Below are positions 25,929-33,778 of a stretch of 64,000 nucleotides of DNA, piece after piece. Source of the DNA: Kaistia terrae (GTDB lineage Bacteria > Pseudomonadota > Alphaproteobacteria > Rhizobiales > Kaistiaceae); NCBI RefSeq assembly GCF_026344005.1, contig NZ_JAPKNH010000001.1, positions 124,001 to 188,000 of the forward strand, written 5' to 3'. The notes under the pieces were generated by a model that searched no databases, was not told the DNA's origin, and saw only the letters and a list, made by a program, of their open reading frames with translations. Positions within the stretch are counted from its first letter, which is position 1. Every line of letters begins with the position of its first letter. The position numbers and the translations under genes are program-made.

Positions 25929-26831
25929 TCACCCCTTCACGGCGCCGGAAGCGATGCCGCGAACGAACCAGCGCCCGGACACGAAATAAACGAAGAGCGG
26001 TACGAGCGCCGTCAGGATGGTCGCTGCCATGTTCACGTTGTACTCCTTCTCTCCGAAGCTCGAATTGACGACATTGTTCAGCTGAACCGTCATCGGGAAG
26101 TTCTCGCGGCCGGCAAAGATCAGGCCGAACAGGAAGTCGTTCCAGATGCCGGTGATCTGCAGGATCGCGGCGACGACGATGATCGGCGTCGAGAGCGGCA
26201 GCATCAGCCGGATGAAGATCGCCCAGAACCCGCCGCCGTCGACGCGCGCCGCCTTGAACAGGTCGATCGGGATGCCCGCATAGAAATTGCGGAACAGCAG
26301 CGTCATCAGCGGCAGGCCGAAGATCGTGTGAACGAACACGACGCCGGGGATCGAATTGTAGAGCGACACCATCGAGAGGATGCGCACCAGGGGATAGAGG
26401 AAGACCTGGTAGGGGATGAACGCGCCGAGCAGCAGCACGGCGAACAGGATGTTGGCGCCCTTGGGCCGCCAGAAGGAGAGCGCGTAGCCCGTTACCGATC
26501 CGACCGCGATGGAGAGCAGGACGCTCGGCACCAGGATCTTGATCGAGTTCAGCATGCCGACATGGATGCCGTTGCAGTTGAGGCCTGTGCAGGCCTGCGA
26601 CCATGCCTTGACCCAGGCATCGAAGCTTGGCGAGCCGGGCAGGGCAAACAGATTGCCGAGCCGGATTTCGTCCATCGGCTTCAGCGATGTCACGATCATC
26701 ACATAGAGCGGGATCAGGAAGAACAGCGCCGAGATGATGAGAAAGGCATAGACGCCGTAGCGGCCGGGGCCGATGCGCTTCGGGCGGGGGCCCGAAGGCT
26801 CGATATGCCCGTTTGCGGTGAGAGAAGCCAT
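25929..26831 (-). CDS. Sugar ABC transporter permease, MalG type
   Basis: This 300-residue membrane protein has about six helices and the cytoplasmic EAA-loop that docks to the ATPase (IDLFKAARVDGGGFWAIFIRLMLPL). The N-terminal span and GAFIPYQVFLYPLVRI segment are typical of MalG-like CUT1 permeases. Two bases separate it from the partner permease gene. It would form half of the transmembrane channel for the sugar imported by this operon. Confidence 0.88.
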   Translation of the reverse strand: MASLTANGHIEPSGPRPKRIGPGRYGVYAFLIISALFFLIPLYVMIVTSLKPMDEIRLGNLFALPGSPSFDAWVKAWSQACTGLNCNGIHVGMLNSIKILVPSVLLSIAVGSVTGYALSFWRPKGANILFAVLLLGAFIPYQVFLYPLVRILSMVSLYNSIPGVVFVHTIFGLPLMTLLFRNFYAGIPIDLFKAARVDGGGFWAIFIRLMLPLSTPIIVVAAILQITGIWNDFLFGLIFAGRENFPMTVQLNNVVNSSFGEKEYNVNMAATILTALVPLFVYFVSGRWFVRGIASGAVKG

Positions 26832-26833
26832 GA

Positions 26834-27718
26834 TCAGTGCGCGCTCCTCGGCTTGCGGAAGTATTGCACGTAGAGCCAGGGCGCCAGGACGCAGAGGACC
26901 GTGATCATCATGACGGTCGAGGCGGCGGTGGCGAGGCCGAGATTCTGGCGCTGGAACAGATATTCGATGACGAACTTGGCCGGCACCTCGGTCGATATGC
27001 CCGGGCCACCATTGGTCAGCGCCACCACGAGGTCATAGACCTTCACAACGGCGGTCGCGAGCAGCACCGTCGCCGTCACGAACATCGGCGTCAGGATCGG
27101 GATGACGATGTGGACATAGACGCGCCAGGTCGGGATACCGTCGACCTTGGCCGCCTTCCAGAGTTCGCCGTCGACGCCGCGAAGACCTGCCAAAAGGATC
27201 GCCATGACGAGCCCCGAGGCCTGCCACATGCCGGCGAGCGCGATGACATAGATCGCCCGGTCGCCGCGCGACAGCCAGTCGAAGGTGAAGCTCTCCCAGC
27301 CCCAGTTGCGCACGGTCTGCTGGACGCCGAGCGTCGGGTTCAGTGTCCACTGCCACACAAGGCCGGTCACGATGAACGACAGGGCGTAGGGATAGAGGAA
27401 AATCGTGCGGAAGACGCTCTCGGCGCGGATCCGCTGGTCCAGGAACACCGCGAGCAGGAAGCCGAGGATCAGGCAGCCGACGATGAAGATCAGGCCGAAT
27501 ATGGCGAGGTTCTGGACCGATATGATCCAGCGCTCCGAGCCGAACAGCCGCGTATATTGCGAGAAGCCGACATAGTTGGAGACGGGGAAGACCTTCGAAC
27601 TCGTGAACGAGATCTGGATGGTCCAGATAATCGTTCCGATATAAGCGAAGATCACGATCAGCCAAGCGGGCAGGAGCGCCACCTGGGCCATCCAGAAGCG
27701 TAGAAATCGTGGTTTCAA
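26834..27718 (-). CDS. Sugar ABC transporter permease, MalF type
   Basis: This 294-residue membrane protein has six predicted helices and the EAA-loop (ELWKAAKVDGIPTWRVYVHIVIPIL). The TTG start at 27718 has a ggag site nine bases upstream and begins a normal N-terminus (MKPRFLRFW). It pairs with the MalG-type subunit. The protein is of the short MalF class (as in UgpA and GtsB), without the large periplasmic loop of E. coli MalF. Confidence 0.86.
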   Translation of the reverse strand: MKPRFLRFWMAQVALLPAWLIVIFAYIGTIIWTIQISFTSSKVFPVSNYVGFSQYTRLFGSERWIISVQNLAIFGLIFIVGCLILGFLLAVFLDQRIRAESVFRTIFLYPYALSFIVTGLVWQWTLNPTLGVQQTVRNWGWESFTFDWLSRGDRAIYVIALAGMWQASGLVMAILLAGLRGVDGELWKAAKVDGIPTWRVYVHIVIPILTPMFVTATVLLATAVVKVYDLVVALTNGGPGISTEVPAKFVIEYLFQRQNLGLATAASTVMMITVLCVLAPWLYVQYFRKPRSAH

Positions 27719-27833
27719 GGTAACGCACTCCGATTGCCAGGCGGCTATGAGCCGCCGTGGACCGGCTCACCGCGACGGTGGCGCCAGACCGAGGAGGAAA
27801 CCCGGCCGGAAATCCGGCCGGGTCGCTGTCCTG

Positions 27834-29069
27834 TTACTCAGAGGCGATGATGTCGGCGAACTTCGCCTGCAGGTCGGCCGGCGCCTGCGACGGCGTCGTC
27901 CAGAACTGGCCGATGATGTCCTGGATCGAGCCGATCGAGTCCGGCGTCTGCAGGAAGTCGAAGCCGGGAACGGAACCGTTCTCGGTGCCGAGCAGCTTCA
28001 AGCCGGCCTGGGCGCAGGCGTCGAGCTTGGAGGTGTCGACATCGCCGCGAACCGGGACGGAGCCCTTCTTCGCGTTGAAGGCGACCTGGGTCTCCGGCGT
28101 CAGCATGGTGTGAGCCAACAGTGCCTGGGCCTTCAGGGCGTCGGCATTGTCGGTCTTCGGGAAGACGAACACGTCGCCGCCAACCCAGTAGACCTGGTTG
28201 CCGATACCCGGAACGCAGCCGATTTCCTTGCCGGGGGTCAGGCCGGCGGCGATGACTTCGCCCTTGGCCCAGTCGCCCATGAAGTTGAAGCCGGCCTTGC
28301 CGGTGACAACGAGGCCGGTAGCCTGATTCCACTGGCGGCCCTGCTGGCCGGCATCGCCATATTCACGCAGCTTGCCGAAGGTTTCGACGACCTTGGCGAA
28401 CTCGGGCGACTTGACCGCCTCGGCGTTGTTGTCGCCATAGACCTTCATGTAGAGGTCGCGGCCGCCGACGCCGAGCAGGACGTCGTTGAACAGCAGGACC
28501 TGCGTCCAGGCATCGCCCGACTGCGCCATCGGAATGACGCCGGCTGCCTTCAGCTTGTCCATGGCGGCGAACAGCTCGTCCCAGGTCTTCGGCGGCTCGA
28601 TCTTGTTCGCTTCGAGCAGGGCCGTGTTGTACCAGAGCCAGTTGTTCGAGTGGATGTTCACGGGAACGGCGAAGTAATGGCCGTCACGGGTCACTGCCTT
28701 CACGAGAACCGGCGAAAGGAACTTGTCCCAGCCATCGGCCTTGGCGACGTCGTCAAGGTTGTTGAGCAAGCCCTGGGCGACGAGATCTTCGAACTGCTTG
28801 CCGGTGTTGAACTGCATGGCGGTCGGCGGATTGCCGCCAACGATGCGGTTGATGCCGGCAGCACGTGCTGCTTCGCCGCTGGCGATGGCCGCGTCGACCC
28901 ACTCGCCGCCCGCTGCGTTGAACTGATCGGCGAACACCTTCACGGCAGCGGACTCGCCGCCGGAGGTCCACCAATGGATGACTTCGGCCTTTTCGGCTGC
29001 GACCGACGGGCCGGCCATCAGGGCCACAATGGCAGCGGCTCCGAGCAGTGCCTTCGTAAAGTGCTTCAT
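27834..29069 (-). CDS. Sugar ABC transporter substrate-binding protein, GtsA-like
   Basis: This 411-residue periplasmic protein has a signal peptide (cleavage after PSVAA) and the mature start EKAEVIHWWTSGGESAAV. The segments VPVNIHSNNWLWYN and GKAGFNFMGDWAKGE closely resemble glucose/mannose-binding proteins of the GtsA type, so glucose or mannose is a reasonable guess, but the neighbouring oxidoreductase allows other sugars. The ATG at 29069 is chosen because of a strong gggaggagg site; the longer frame to 29114 has no support. It is the first gene of the LacI-controlled operon. Confidence 0.86.
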   Translation of the reverse strand: MKHFTKALLGAAAIVALMAGPSVAAEKAEVIHWWTSGGESAAVKVFADQFNAAGGEWVDAAIASGEAARAAGINRIVGGNPPTAMQFNTGKQFEDLVAQGLLNNLDDVAKADGWDKFLSPVLVKAVTRDGHYFAVPVNIHSNNWLWYNTALLEANKIEPPKTWDELFAAMDKLKAAGVIPMAQSGDAWTQVLLFNDVLLGVGGRDLYMKVYGDNNAEAVKSPEFAKVVETFGKLREYGDAGQQGRQWNQATGLVVTGKAGFNFMGDWAKGEVIAAGLTPGKEIGCVPGIGNQVYWVGGDVFVFPKTDNADALKAQALLAHTMLTPETQVAFNAKKGSVPVRGDVDTSKLDACAQAGLKLLGTENGSVPGFDFLQTPDSIGSIQDIIGQFWTTPSQAPADLQAKFADIIASE

Positions 29070-29159
29070 GCTTCCTCCTCCCAGGGGTTCAGCGCCTTTC
29101 CTCAAAGGCGCCAATTCGTGAACGTCCGTCCGATCCGCCGGACTTGAACGCCCGAATTC

Positions 29160-29187
29160 TTGTAATCGATTACATCTACCGTATACT
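29160..29187 (+). promoter_or_regulatory. Candidate sigma-70 promoter of the LacI-family gene
   Basis: TTGTAA (29160-29165) and TATACT (29182-29187) are spaced by 16 bases. The palindromic operator covers the -35 element, so the regulator probably represses its own gene. Confidence 0.5.
29161..29174. promoter_or_regulatory. LacI-family operator palindrome in the divergent control region
   Basis: The perfect 14-bp palindrome tgtaatcgattaca has the central CG of LacI/GalR operators. It lies about 90 bases from each divergent start codon, covering the lacI -35 and the likely transcription start of the sugar operon. Confidence 0.7.
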
Positions 29188-29205
29188 CCCCAAGCCGGCT
29201 GTCAA
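29178..29205 (-). promoter_or_regulatory. Candidate sigma-70 promoter of the sugar ABC operon
   Basis: On the minus strand a perfect TTGACA (29205-29200) is followed after 16 bases by a weaker TACGGT (29183-29178). The operator at 29174-29161 lies immediately downstream, in the usual position for LacI-type repression. Confidence 0.4.
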
Positions 29206-29215
29206 CGCAAAGTTA

Positions 29216-29230
29216 TTTTGCACTGCAAAA
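29216..29230. promoter_or_regulatory. Second perfect palindrome upstream of the LacI-family gene
   Basis: ttttgca-c-tgcaaaa is a 15-bp perfect palindrome about 30 bases before the regulator's start codon. It differs from the first operator, so it may bind another regulator or be a weak hairpin in the leader RNA. Confidence 0.45.
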
Positions 29231-29261
29231 GAAAAGAACCGGCGCGGGAAGGGGACAAAGG

Positions 29262-30320
29262 GTGCGAACACTAGGAACGCCGGAGCCGGAAACGGCCCCC
29301 CGGACCGTCACGATTCAGGACGTTGCGCGACGGGCAGGGGTTTCCACCGCCACAGTGAGCCGGGCGATCGCCTTGCCGGAACGCGTCGCCGCGGCAACCC
29401 GCGAGGCGGTGTTTTCCGCGATCCGCGAAACCGGCTACACGCCCAACGCCGCCGCCCGTTCGCTGCGCGCCAAATCGACCAAGATGGTGCTGGTGCTGCT
29501 GCCGGGCATCGGCAATTCGTTCTTCACGCCGGTGCTGAATGCGCTCGAAGAGGTATTTACGGAAGGCGGGTACGGCGTACTGATTGGCTATACGCGTCAA
29601 AGCCGTAGCCGGGAAACGCACTATGCGCGGGTGATCCGGGCAGGGCAGGTGGACGGCGTCCTGGTCGTCACCGGCAATGTGCCGCGCGACGAGGAATTCG
29701 TCTCGGTGCCGGACACGGTGCCGGTATCCCTGATGTTTTCGGAAGTCCCCGGCACGGCGCAATTCTCCGTCTTCGACGTCGACAATCGCGGCGCCTCGGC
29801 TGATGCCGTGCGCTATCTGATTTCGCAGGGCCATCGCCGCATCGCGCATATCCCCGGCGCCGAGAGCGGGCTGGAGGCGAGGGAGCGGCTGGGCGGATAT
29901 TGCGATGCAATACGAGAAGTCGGTTTTCCGCTCGATGAGTCGCTGATCTGGCGTGGCGCCAGCAATTTCGATTTTGCTTCCGGCGAGCGGGCGGCGAAGG
30001 ATTTCTTCGCGCTCGACGACAAGCCGACGGCGGTTTTCGCAGCCGCCGACGAAATCGCGCTCGGGTTCATGCGCGCGCTTAAGAATCGTGGGGTGGGGAT
30101 TCCATCCGATGTTTCCGTCATCGGCTTCGACGATACGGAATACGCCGTCCACTACGATCCGGCGCTGACCACCATGCGTCAGCCGCGTAACGAGATGGGC
30201 CGGCTTGCGGCGCAGGATCTGCTGCGCCGGATGGCGGCGCGGGATGGTGGCATCCCGACCTCGAAGGTGCGGTTGCCCTGCGAACTCGTCGTGCGCGAAA
30301 GCGTGCGGGCGGTCGAGTAG
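29262..30320 (+). CDS. LacI-family transcriptional regulator
   Basis: This 352-residue protein has an N-terminal LacI helix-turn-helix (about residues 16-65; TIQDVARRAGVSTATVSRAI) with the hinge helix NAAARSLRAKST, then a periplasmic-binding-like sensor domain (about 75-345, with AVFAAADEIALGFMRALKNRG and SVIGFDDTEYA). The GTG start has gggaagggg upstream. It is transcribed divergently from the sugar ABC operon and shares a control region with an exact palindrome, so it most likely represses that operon until the sugar or a derivative is present. Confidence 0.9.
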   Translation: MRTLGTPEPETAPRTVTIQDVARRAGVSTATVSRAIALPERVAAATREAVFSAIRETGYTPNAAARSLRAKSTKMVLVLLPGIGNSFFTPVLNALEEVFTEGGYGVLIGYTRQSRSRETHYARVIRAGQVDGVLVVTGNVPRDEEFVSVPDTVPVSLMFSEVPGTAQFSVFDVDNRGASADAVRYLISQGHRRIAHIPGAESGLEARERLGGYCDAIREVGFPLDESLIWRGASNFDFASGERAAKDFFALDDKPTAVFAAADEIALGFMRALKNRGVGIPSDVSVIGFDDTEYAVHYDPALTTMRQPRNEMGRLAAQDLLRRMAARDGGIPTSKVRLPCELVVRESVRAVE

Positions 30321-30328
30321 GGAGACCC

Positions 30329-30464
30329 CTTGCCCCAGCCCTCTCCTGCAAGCGGGCGAGGTGGCAGGTTTCACCTAGCCCTCTTGGTGTGCGTCTCCAC
30401 GAGAAACTGAGGCAACTCAGGCCAAAAAGCCCTCGCCCGCTTGCGGGAGAGGGGTGGGTGAGGG
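30329..30464. repeat. REP-like palindromic element, two inverted copies
   Basis: Copy one (30329-30361) contains ctctcctgcaagcgggcgag and copy two (30427-30464) its near reverse complement ctcgcccgcttgcgggagag. A second such pair is at 56396-56532. This intergenic, paired inverted layout is like enterobacterial BIMEs. No gene is seen in it. Confidence 0.75.
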
Positions 30465-30491
30465 GCTTGCTTCAGGCCATCGCCGCGAAAA

Positions 30492-32297
30492 CTAGCCCGC
30501 CAGTTCCTCGCGCAGCATTTCCAGCAACAGCCACTCTTCTTCGGCCGCATCGCGGTCGTTCTGAGCGGCGGTCAGCTTGGCGTTGGCGGTGTCGAACGCC
30601 TTGCGGTCGATCGCGAACAGGTTCGGCCGGGCAAGCGTCGCCTCCTGCTTCTTGATCTCGGCGCCAAGCGCCTCGATCTTCGCCGGCAGGGTTTCCAGCG
30701 CGTGCTTCTGCTTGAAGGACATCTTGGCCTTCGAGGTCGGTCCCTTGTCGGTCGTGGTCTTCTTTTCGTCCTTGCGCTCGGCCTTGTTGAGGGCTCGCGC
30801 AGGGGCGGCGGCGCCGCGCTGGATCAGCATGTCGGAATAGCCGCCGGCATAATCGGTCCAGCGGCCATCGCCCTCCGCCACGATCACCGAGGTGGCGACG
30901 CGGTCGAGGAAGTCGCGGTCATGGCTGACCAGCATGATGGTGCCCGGATAATCGTCGAGCAATTCTTCGAGCAGATCGAGCGTCTCGAGGTCGAGATCGT
31001 TGGTCGGCTCGTCCAGCACCAGCAGGTTGGACGGGCGGGCAAGCGCCCGCGCCAGCATCAGCCGGCCGCGCTCACCACCGGAAAGGGCGGTGATCGGCGC
31101 GCGCGCCTGCTCGGGCGTGAACAGGAAGTCCTTCATGTAGCCGATGACGTGGCGGGATTCGCCGTTGACGATGACGCTGTCGCCCCGGCCCTCGGTCAGC
31201 GCATCGGCGAGGCGAAGGCTGGGATCGAGGCTTTCGCGGCGCTGGTCGAGCGTCACCATCTGCAGATTGGTGCCGAGCTTGATGATGCCTGAGTCGGGCG
31301 GCAACACGCCGGTCAGGAGGTTCAGCAGCGTCGTCTTGCCGGCGCCGTTCGCGCCGACGAGGCCGATCCGGTCGCCGCGCTGGATGCGGGTCGAGAATTC
31401 CCGCACGATCACCCGCTCGCCGAACGACTTGGTGACGTCGATCGCCTCGACCACGGCCTTGCCGGAGAGGTTGCCTTCGCTGGCCTGCAGATTGACGCTG
31501 CCCACGGTGCGGCGCTGGTCGCGGCGCTCCTGGCGCAGCCCTTCGAGCTTGCGCAGGCGGCCCATGTTGCGCTTGCGCCTAGCGGTGACGCCGTAGCGAA
31601 CCCAGTCGATTTCCTGGCTGATCTTGCGATCGAGCCGCTCGCGCTCTTTCTCCTCGTCATGGAGAATGCCGTCGCGCCATTCCTCGAAGGCGCCAAAACC
31701 CTGCTCAAGCCGACGCGTCGTGCCGCGATCGAGCCACAGCGTCGCCTTCGACAGGCGCTCCAGGAAGCGGCGATCATGGCTGATGAGAACGAGCGCCGAG
31801 CGCATCGACTTCAGCGTCTCTTCCAGCCATTCGATCGCGGGCAGGTCGAGATGGTTGGTCGGCTCGTCGAGCAGCAGGATATCCGGCTCCGGCGCGATGG
31901 CGCGCGCGAGGGCCGCGCGGCGTGCTTCGCCGCCCGAAAGCGTGTTCGGCGCTTCCTCGCCCGTCAGCCCCAGCGATTCCATCAGCATGGTGGCGCGATA
32001 GGTGTCGTCGCCCGGCCCGAGACCGGCCTCGACATAGGCGCGCACGGTCGCATAGGCGGACAGGTCCGGCTCCTGCGGCAGGTAGCGCAGCGTCGCGCCT
32101 GGCTGCACGAAGCGCGTGCCGGAATCGGCCTCGACCGTGCCGGCGGCGATTTTGAGCAGCGTCGACTTGCCCGAGCCGTTGCGGCCGACAAAGCACAGCC
32201 GTTCGCCGGCGGAGACCGAGAGCGTCGCGCTTTCGATGAGAGGACGGCCGCCGAAGGTCAGGCGGATGTCCTGGAGGAGAAGCAGAGGAGGAGCCAT
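30492..32297 (-). CDS. uup: ABC-F family ATPase, Uup-like
   Basis: This soluble protein of about 601 residues has two ABC ATPase domains in tandem (Walker A GRNGSGKST and GANGAGKTT; signatures LSGGEAR and LSGGERG; Walker B ILLLDEPTNHLD and LLVLDEPTNDLD) and no membrane segment. The inter-domain linker is rich in Arg and Lys, and a lysine-rich C-terminal coiled coil (about residues 510-600) matches the Uup-type C-terminal domain. ABC-F proteins act on ribosomes or nucleic acid rather than in transport. The ATG at 32297 begins at the first domain; a longer frame to 32333 looks less likely. Confidence 0.85.
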   Translation of the reverse strand: MAPPLLLLQDIRLTFGGRPLIESATLSVSAGERLCFVGRNGSGKSTLLKIAAGTVEADSGTRFVQPGATLRYLPQEPDLSAYATVRAYVEAGLGPGDDTYRATMLMESLGLTGEEAPNTLSGGEARRAALARAIAPEPDILLLDEPTNHLDLPAIEWLEETLKSMRSALVLISHDRRFLERLSKATLWLDRGTTRRLEQGFGAFEEWRDGILHDEEKERERLDRKISQEIDWVRYGVTARRKRNMGRLRKLEGLRQERRDQRRTVGSVNLQASEGNLSGKAVVEAIDVTKSFGERVIVREFSTRIQRGDRIGLVGANGAGKTTLLNLLTGVLPPDSGIIKLGTNLQMVTLDQRRESLDPSLRLADALTEGRGDSVIVNGESRHVIGYMKDFLFTPEQARAPITALSGGERGRLMLARALARPSNLLVLDEPTNDLDLETLDLLEELLDDYPGTIMLVSHDRDFLDRVATSVIVAEGDGRWTDYAGGYSDMLIQRGAAAPARALNKAERKDEKKTTTDKGPTSKAKMSFKQKHALETLPAKIEALGAEIKKQEATLARPNLFAIDRKAFDTANAKLTAAQNDRDAAEEEWLLLEMLREELAG

Positions 32298-32415
32298 TCG
32301 ACGGGATGTAGCGATGACCGAGGGCGGTAGCAAGGCAGATCGCGCAGGCCATGGTGGCGCGCCAGGCTTTCGCCTAAGCTTGCGCCGCCGGCATCCGGGC
32401 GCGGGGAGGAAAAAC

Positions 32416-32985
32416 TTGACCTATCGGACATCCGATCCGTCACGGCAGGCAGATCTGGTCGATCTCATGCATGCGGTCGCCTCGCGCGACGAAACGGCAT
32501 TCAAGCGGCTTTATGACCGGACATCCGCGAAACTTTTCGCGGTGGTCCGCCGTATTGCCATTAGTGAAGCAGCTGCCGAGGAGGCGCTGCAGGAGGCGTG
32601 GGTCCGGATCTGGAACCATGCTGACAGATTTGATCCGGCCTTGGCTTCTCCGATCACATGGATGACGACGATTGCCCGTCATGCGGCGATCGACGCGGTT
32701 CGCAAGGGGCCAGAACGCGCCTCGGCGACGGCTGTCGTGCTGGACGAGGAGCTGGCGGATAAACTGCCGGCGCCTGGTTCGACGACGGACGGCCTGACCG
32801 GACCGCAGTTGCGGCGCTGCCTGGAAGGGCTGGAGCCGGACCGGCGAGGAATGGTGCTGCTGGCCTATAGCTACGGCTATAGCCGGGAAGAGTTGTCGCG
32901 ACGTTTCGACAAGCCCGTCGCGACGGTGAAGACGATACTGCGGCGAAGCCTGATCGCCTTGAAGGAGTGCCTCGGTGGCCGATAA
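32416..32985 (+). CDS. ECF sigma factor, SigK/RskA-linked type
   Basis: This 189-residue sigma factor has region 2 (about residues 25-90, with AAEEALQEAWVRIWNHADRFD) and region 4 (about 130-185, with YSREELSRRFDKPVATVKTILRR). The TTG start at 32416 is chosen because ggggagga lies five to six bases upstream; the open frame runs further up but without coding character. It overlaps the downstream anti-sigma gene by eleven bases. The pair resembles SigK-RskA systems, whose activity is released by proteolysis of the membrane anti-sigma factor. Confidence 0.86.
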   Translation: MTYRTSDPSRQADLVDLMHAVASRDETAFKRLYDRTSAKLFAVVRRIAISEAAAEEALQEAWVRIWNHADRFDPALASPITWMTTIARHAAIDAVRKGPERASATAVVLDEELADKLPAPGSTTDGLTGPQLRRCLEGLEPDRRGMVLLAYSYGYSREELSRRFDKPVATVKTILRRSLIALKECLGGR

Positions 32986-33661
32986 CAACGAGATGGAGGG
33001 TCTGGCCGGAGAGTATGTGCTCGGCACGCTCGATCGGCCCGAACGGGACGCGGTTGACGCTCGCAGCGCCAGCGAACCCGCGCTTCGCGCCGCGATCGGC
33101 GACTGGGCCGAGCGACTGCAGCCGCTGGCCGATGACGCCGGCGAGCAGGCGCCGCCGCAAAGTCTCTGGACTTCGATCCTCGCCAGCATCCGCAGCGGTG
33201 GCTCCGGCGCCCGCGTGCAACTGCTCGAGCGCACCGTGCGTCGTCTGAAGATCGCGACGATCGGCTTCGGTGCCGCGGCGGCCGTGCTCGCCATTGTTGT
33301 CGCCAGCGACCGCCTGGTGCCGCCGCCGATGCCCGGCGCAAACTACGTCGCGGTGCTGAACGGGGAGGGTGGGCGACCCGCTTTCGTCGCGTCGGTCGAT
33401 ATCGATACCGGCATGATCCGCCTGCGTCGCGTCGGTGACGCGCCGCCGCCCGACAAAAGCTTTGAACTCTGGCAGGTTCCTGCCAGCGGGCCGACTGTGT
33501 CGATGGGCGTTGCCGACAATCTCAGCGACCTGATGCCAATGAACGTATCGCTGAAGCCCGGCGAAAAGCTGGCGATCTCGCTCGAACCGAGAGGCGGCTC
33601 GCCGACCGGCCAGGCGACGGGACCGGTCATGTATATCGGTGACCTACTGCCGGCCGAGTGA
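32975..33661 (+). CDS. Anti-sigma factor, RskA C-terminal domain type
   Basis: This 228-residue protein has an N-terminal cytoplasmic helical domain with LAGEYVLGTLDRPERDAV, typical of RskA-like anti-sigma factors, one membrane span (about residues 92-112) and a periplasmic RskA C-terminal domain (about 120-228, with SFELWQVPASGP and LKPGEKLAISLEPRGGSPTGQATGPV). It should hold the sigma factor encoded by the overlapping upstream gene at the membrane. The GTG start lies inside the sigma-factor coding end, which favours coupled translation at matched amounts. Confidence 0.88.
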   Translation: MADNNEMEGLAGEYVLGTLDRPERDAVDARSASEPALRAAIGDWAERLQPLADDAGEQAPPQSLWTSILASIRSGGSGARVQLLERTVRRLKIATIGFGAAAAVLAIVVASDRLVPPPMPGANYVAVLNGEGGRPAFVASVDIDTGMIRLRRVGDAPPPDKSFELWQVPASGPTVSMGVADNLSDLMPMNVSLKPGEKLAISLEPRGGSPTGQATGPVMYIGDLLPAE

Positions 33662-33687
33662 AGCCGACAATTGACGGAAGGCGGTGG

Positions 33688-33719
33688 TCGAACCTTTCAC
33701 CGAAGGGTGAAAGGTTCGA
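33688..33719. terminator. Strong hairpin between the anti-sigma and aminotransferase genes
   Basis: A perfect 14-base stem (tcgaacctttcacc, 33688-33701, with 33706-33719) closes a GAAG loop. Only a weak T-stretch follows on the plus strand. It sits between convergent genes and may serve both. Confidence 0.55.
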
Positions 33720-33778
33720 GATCTTGTTCCAGCCGCATTTTCTTCACGCGAACCGGTACCCACCTCGCTCGAAAACGC

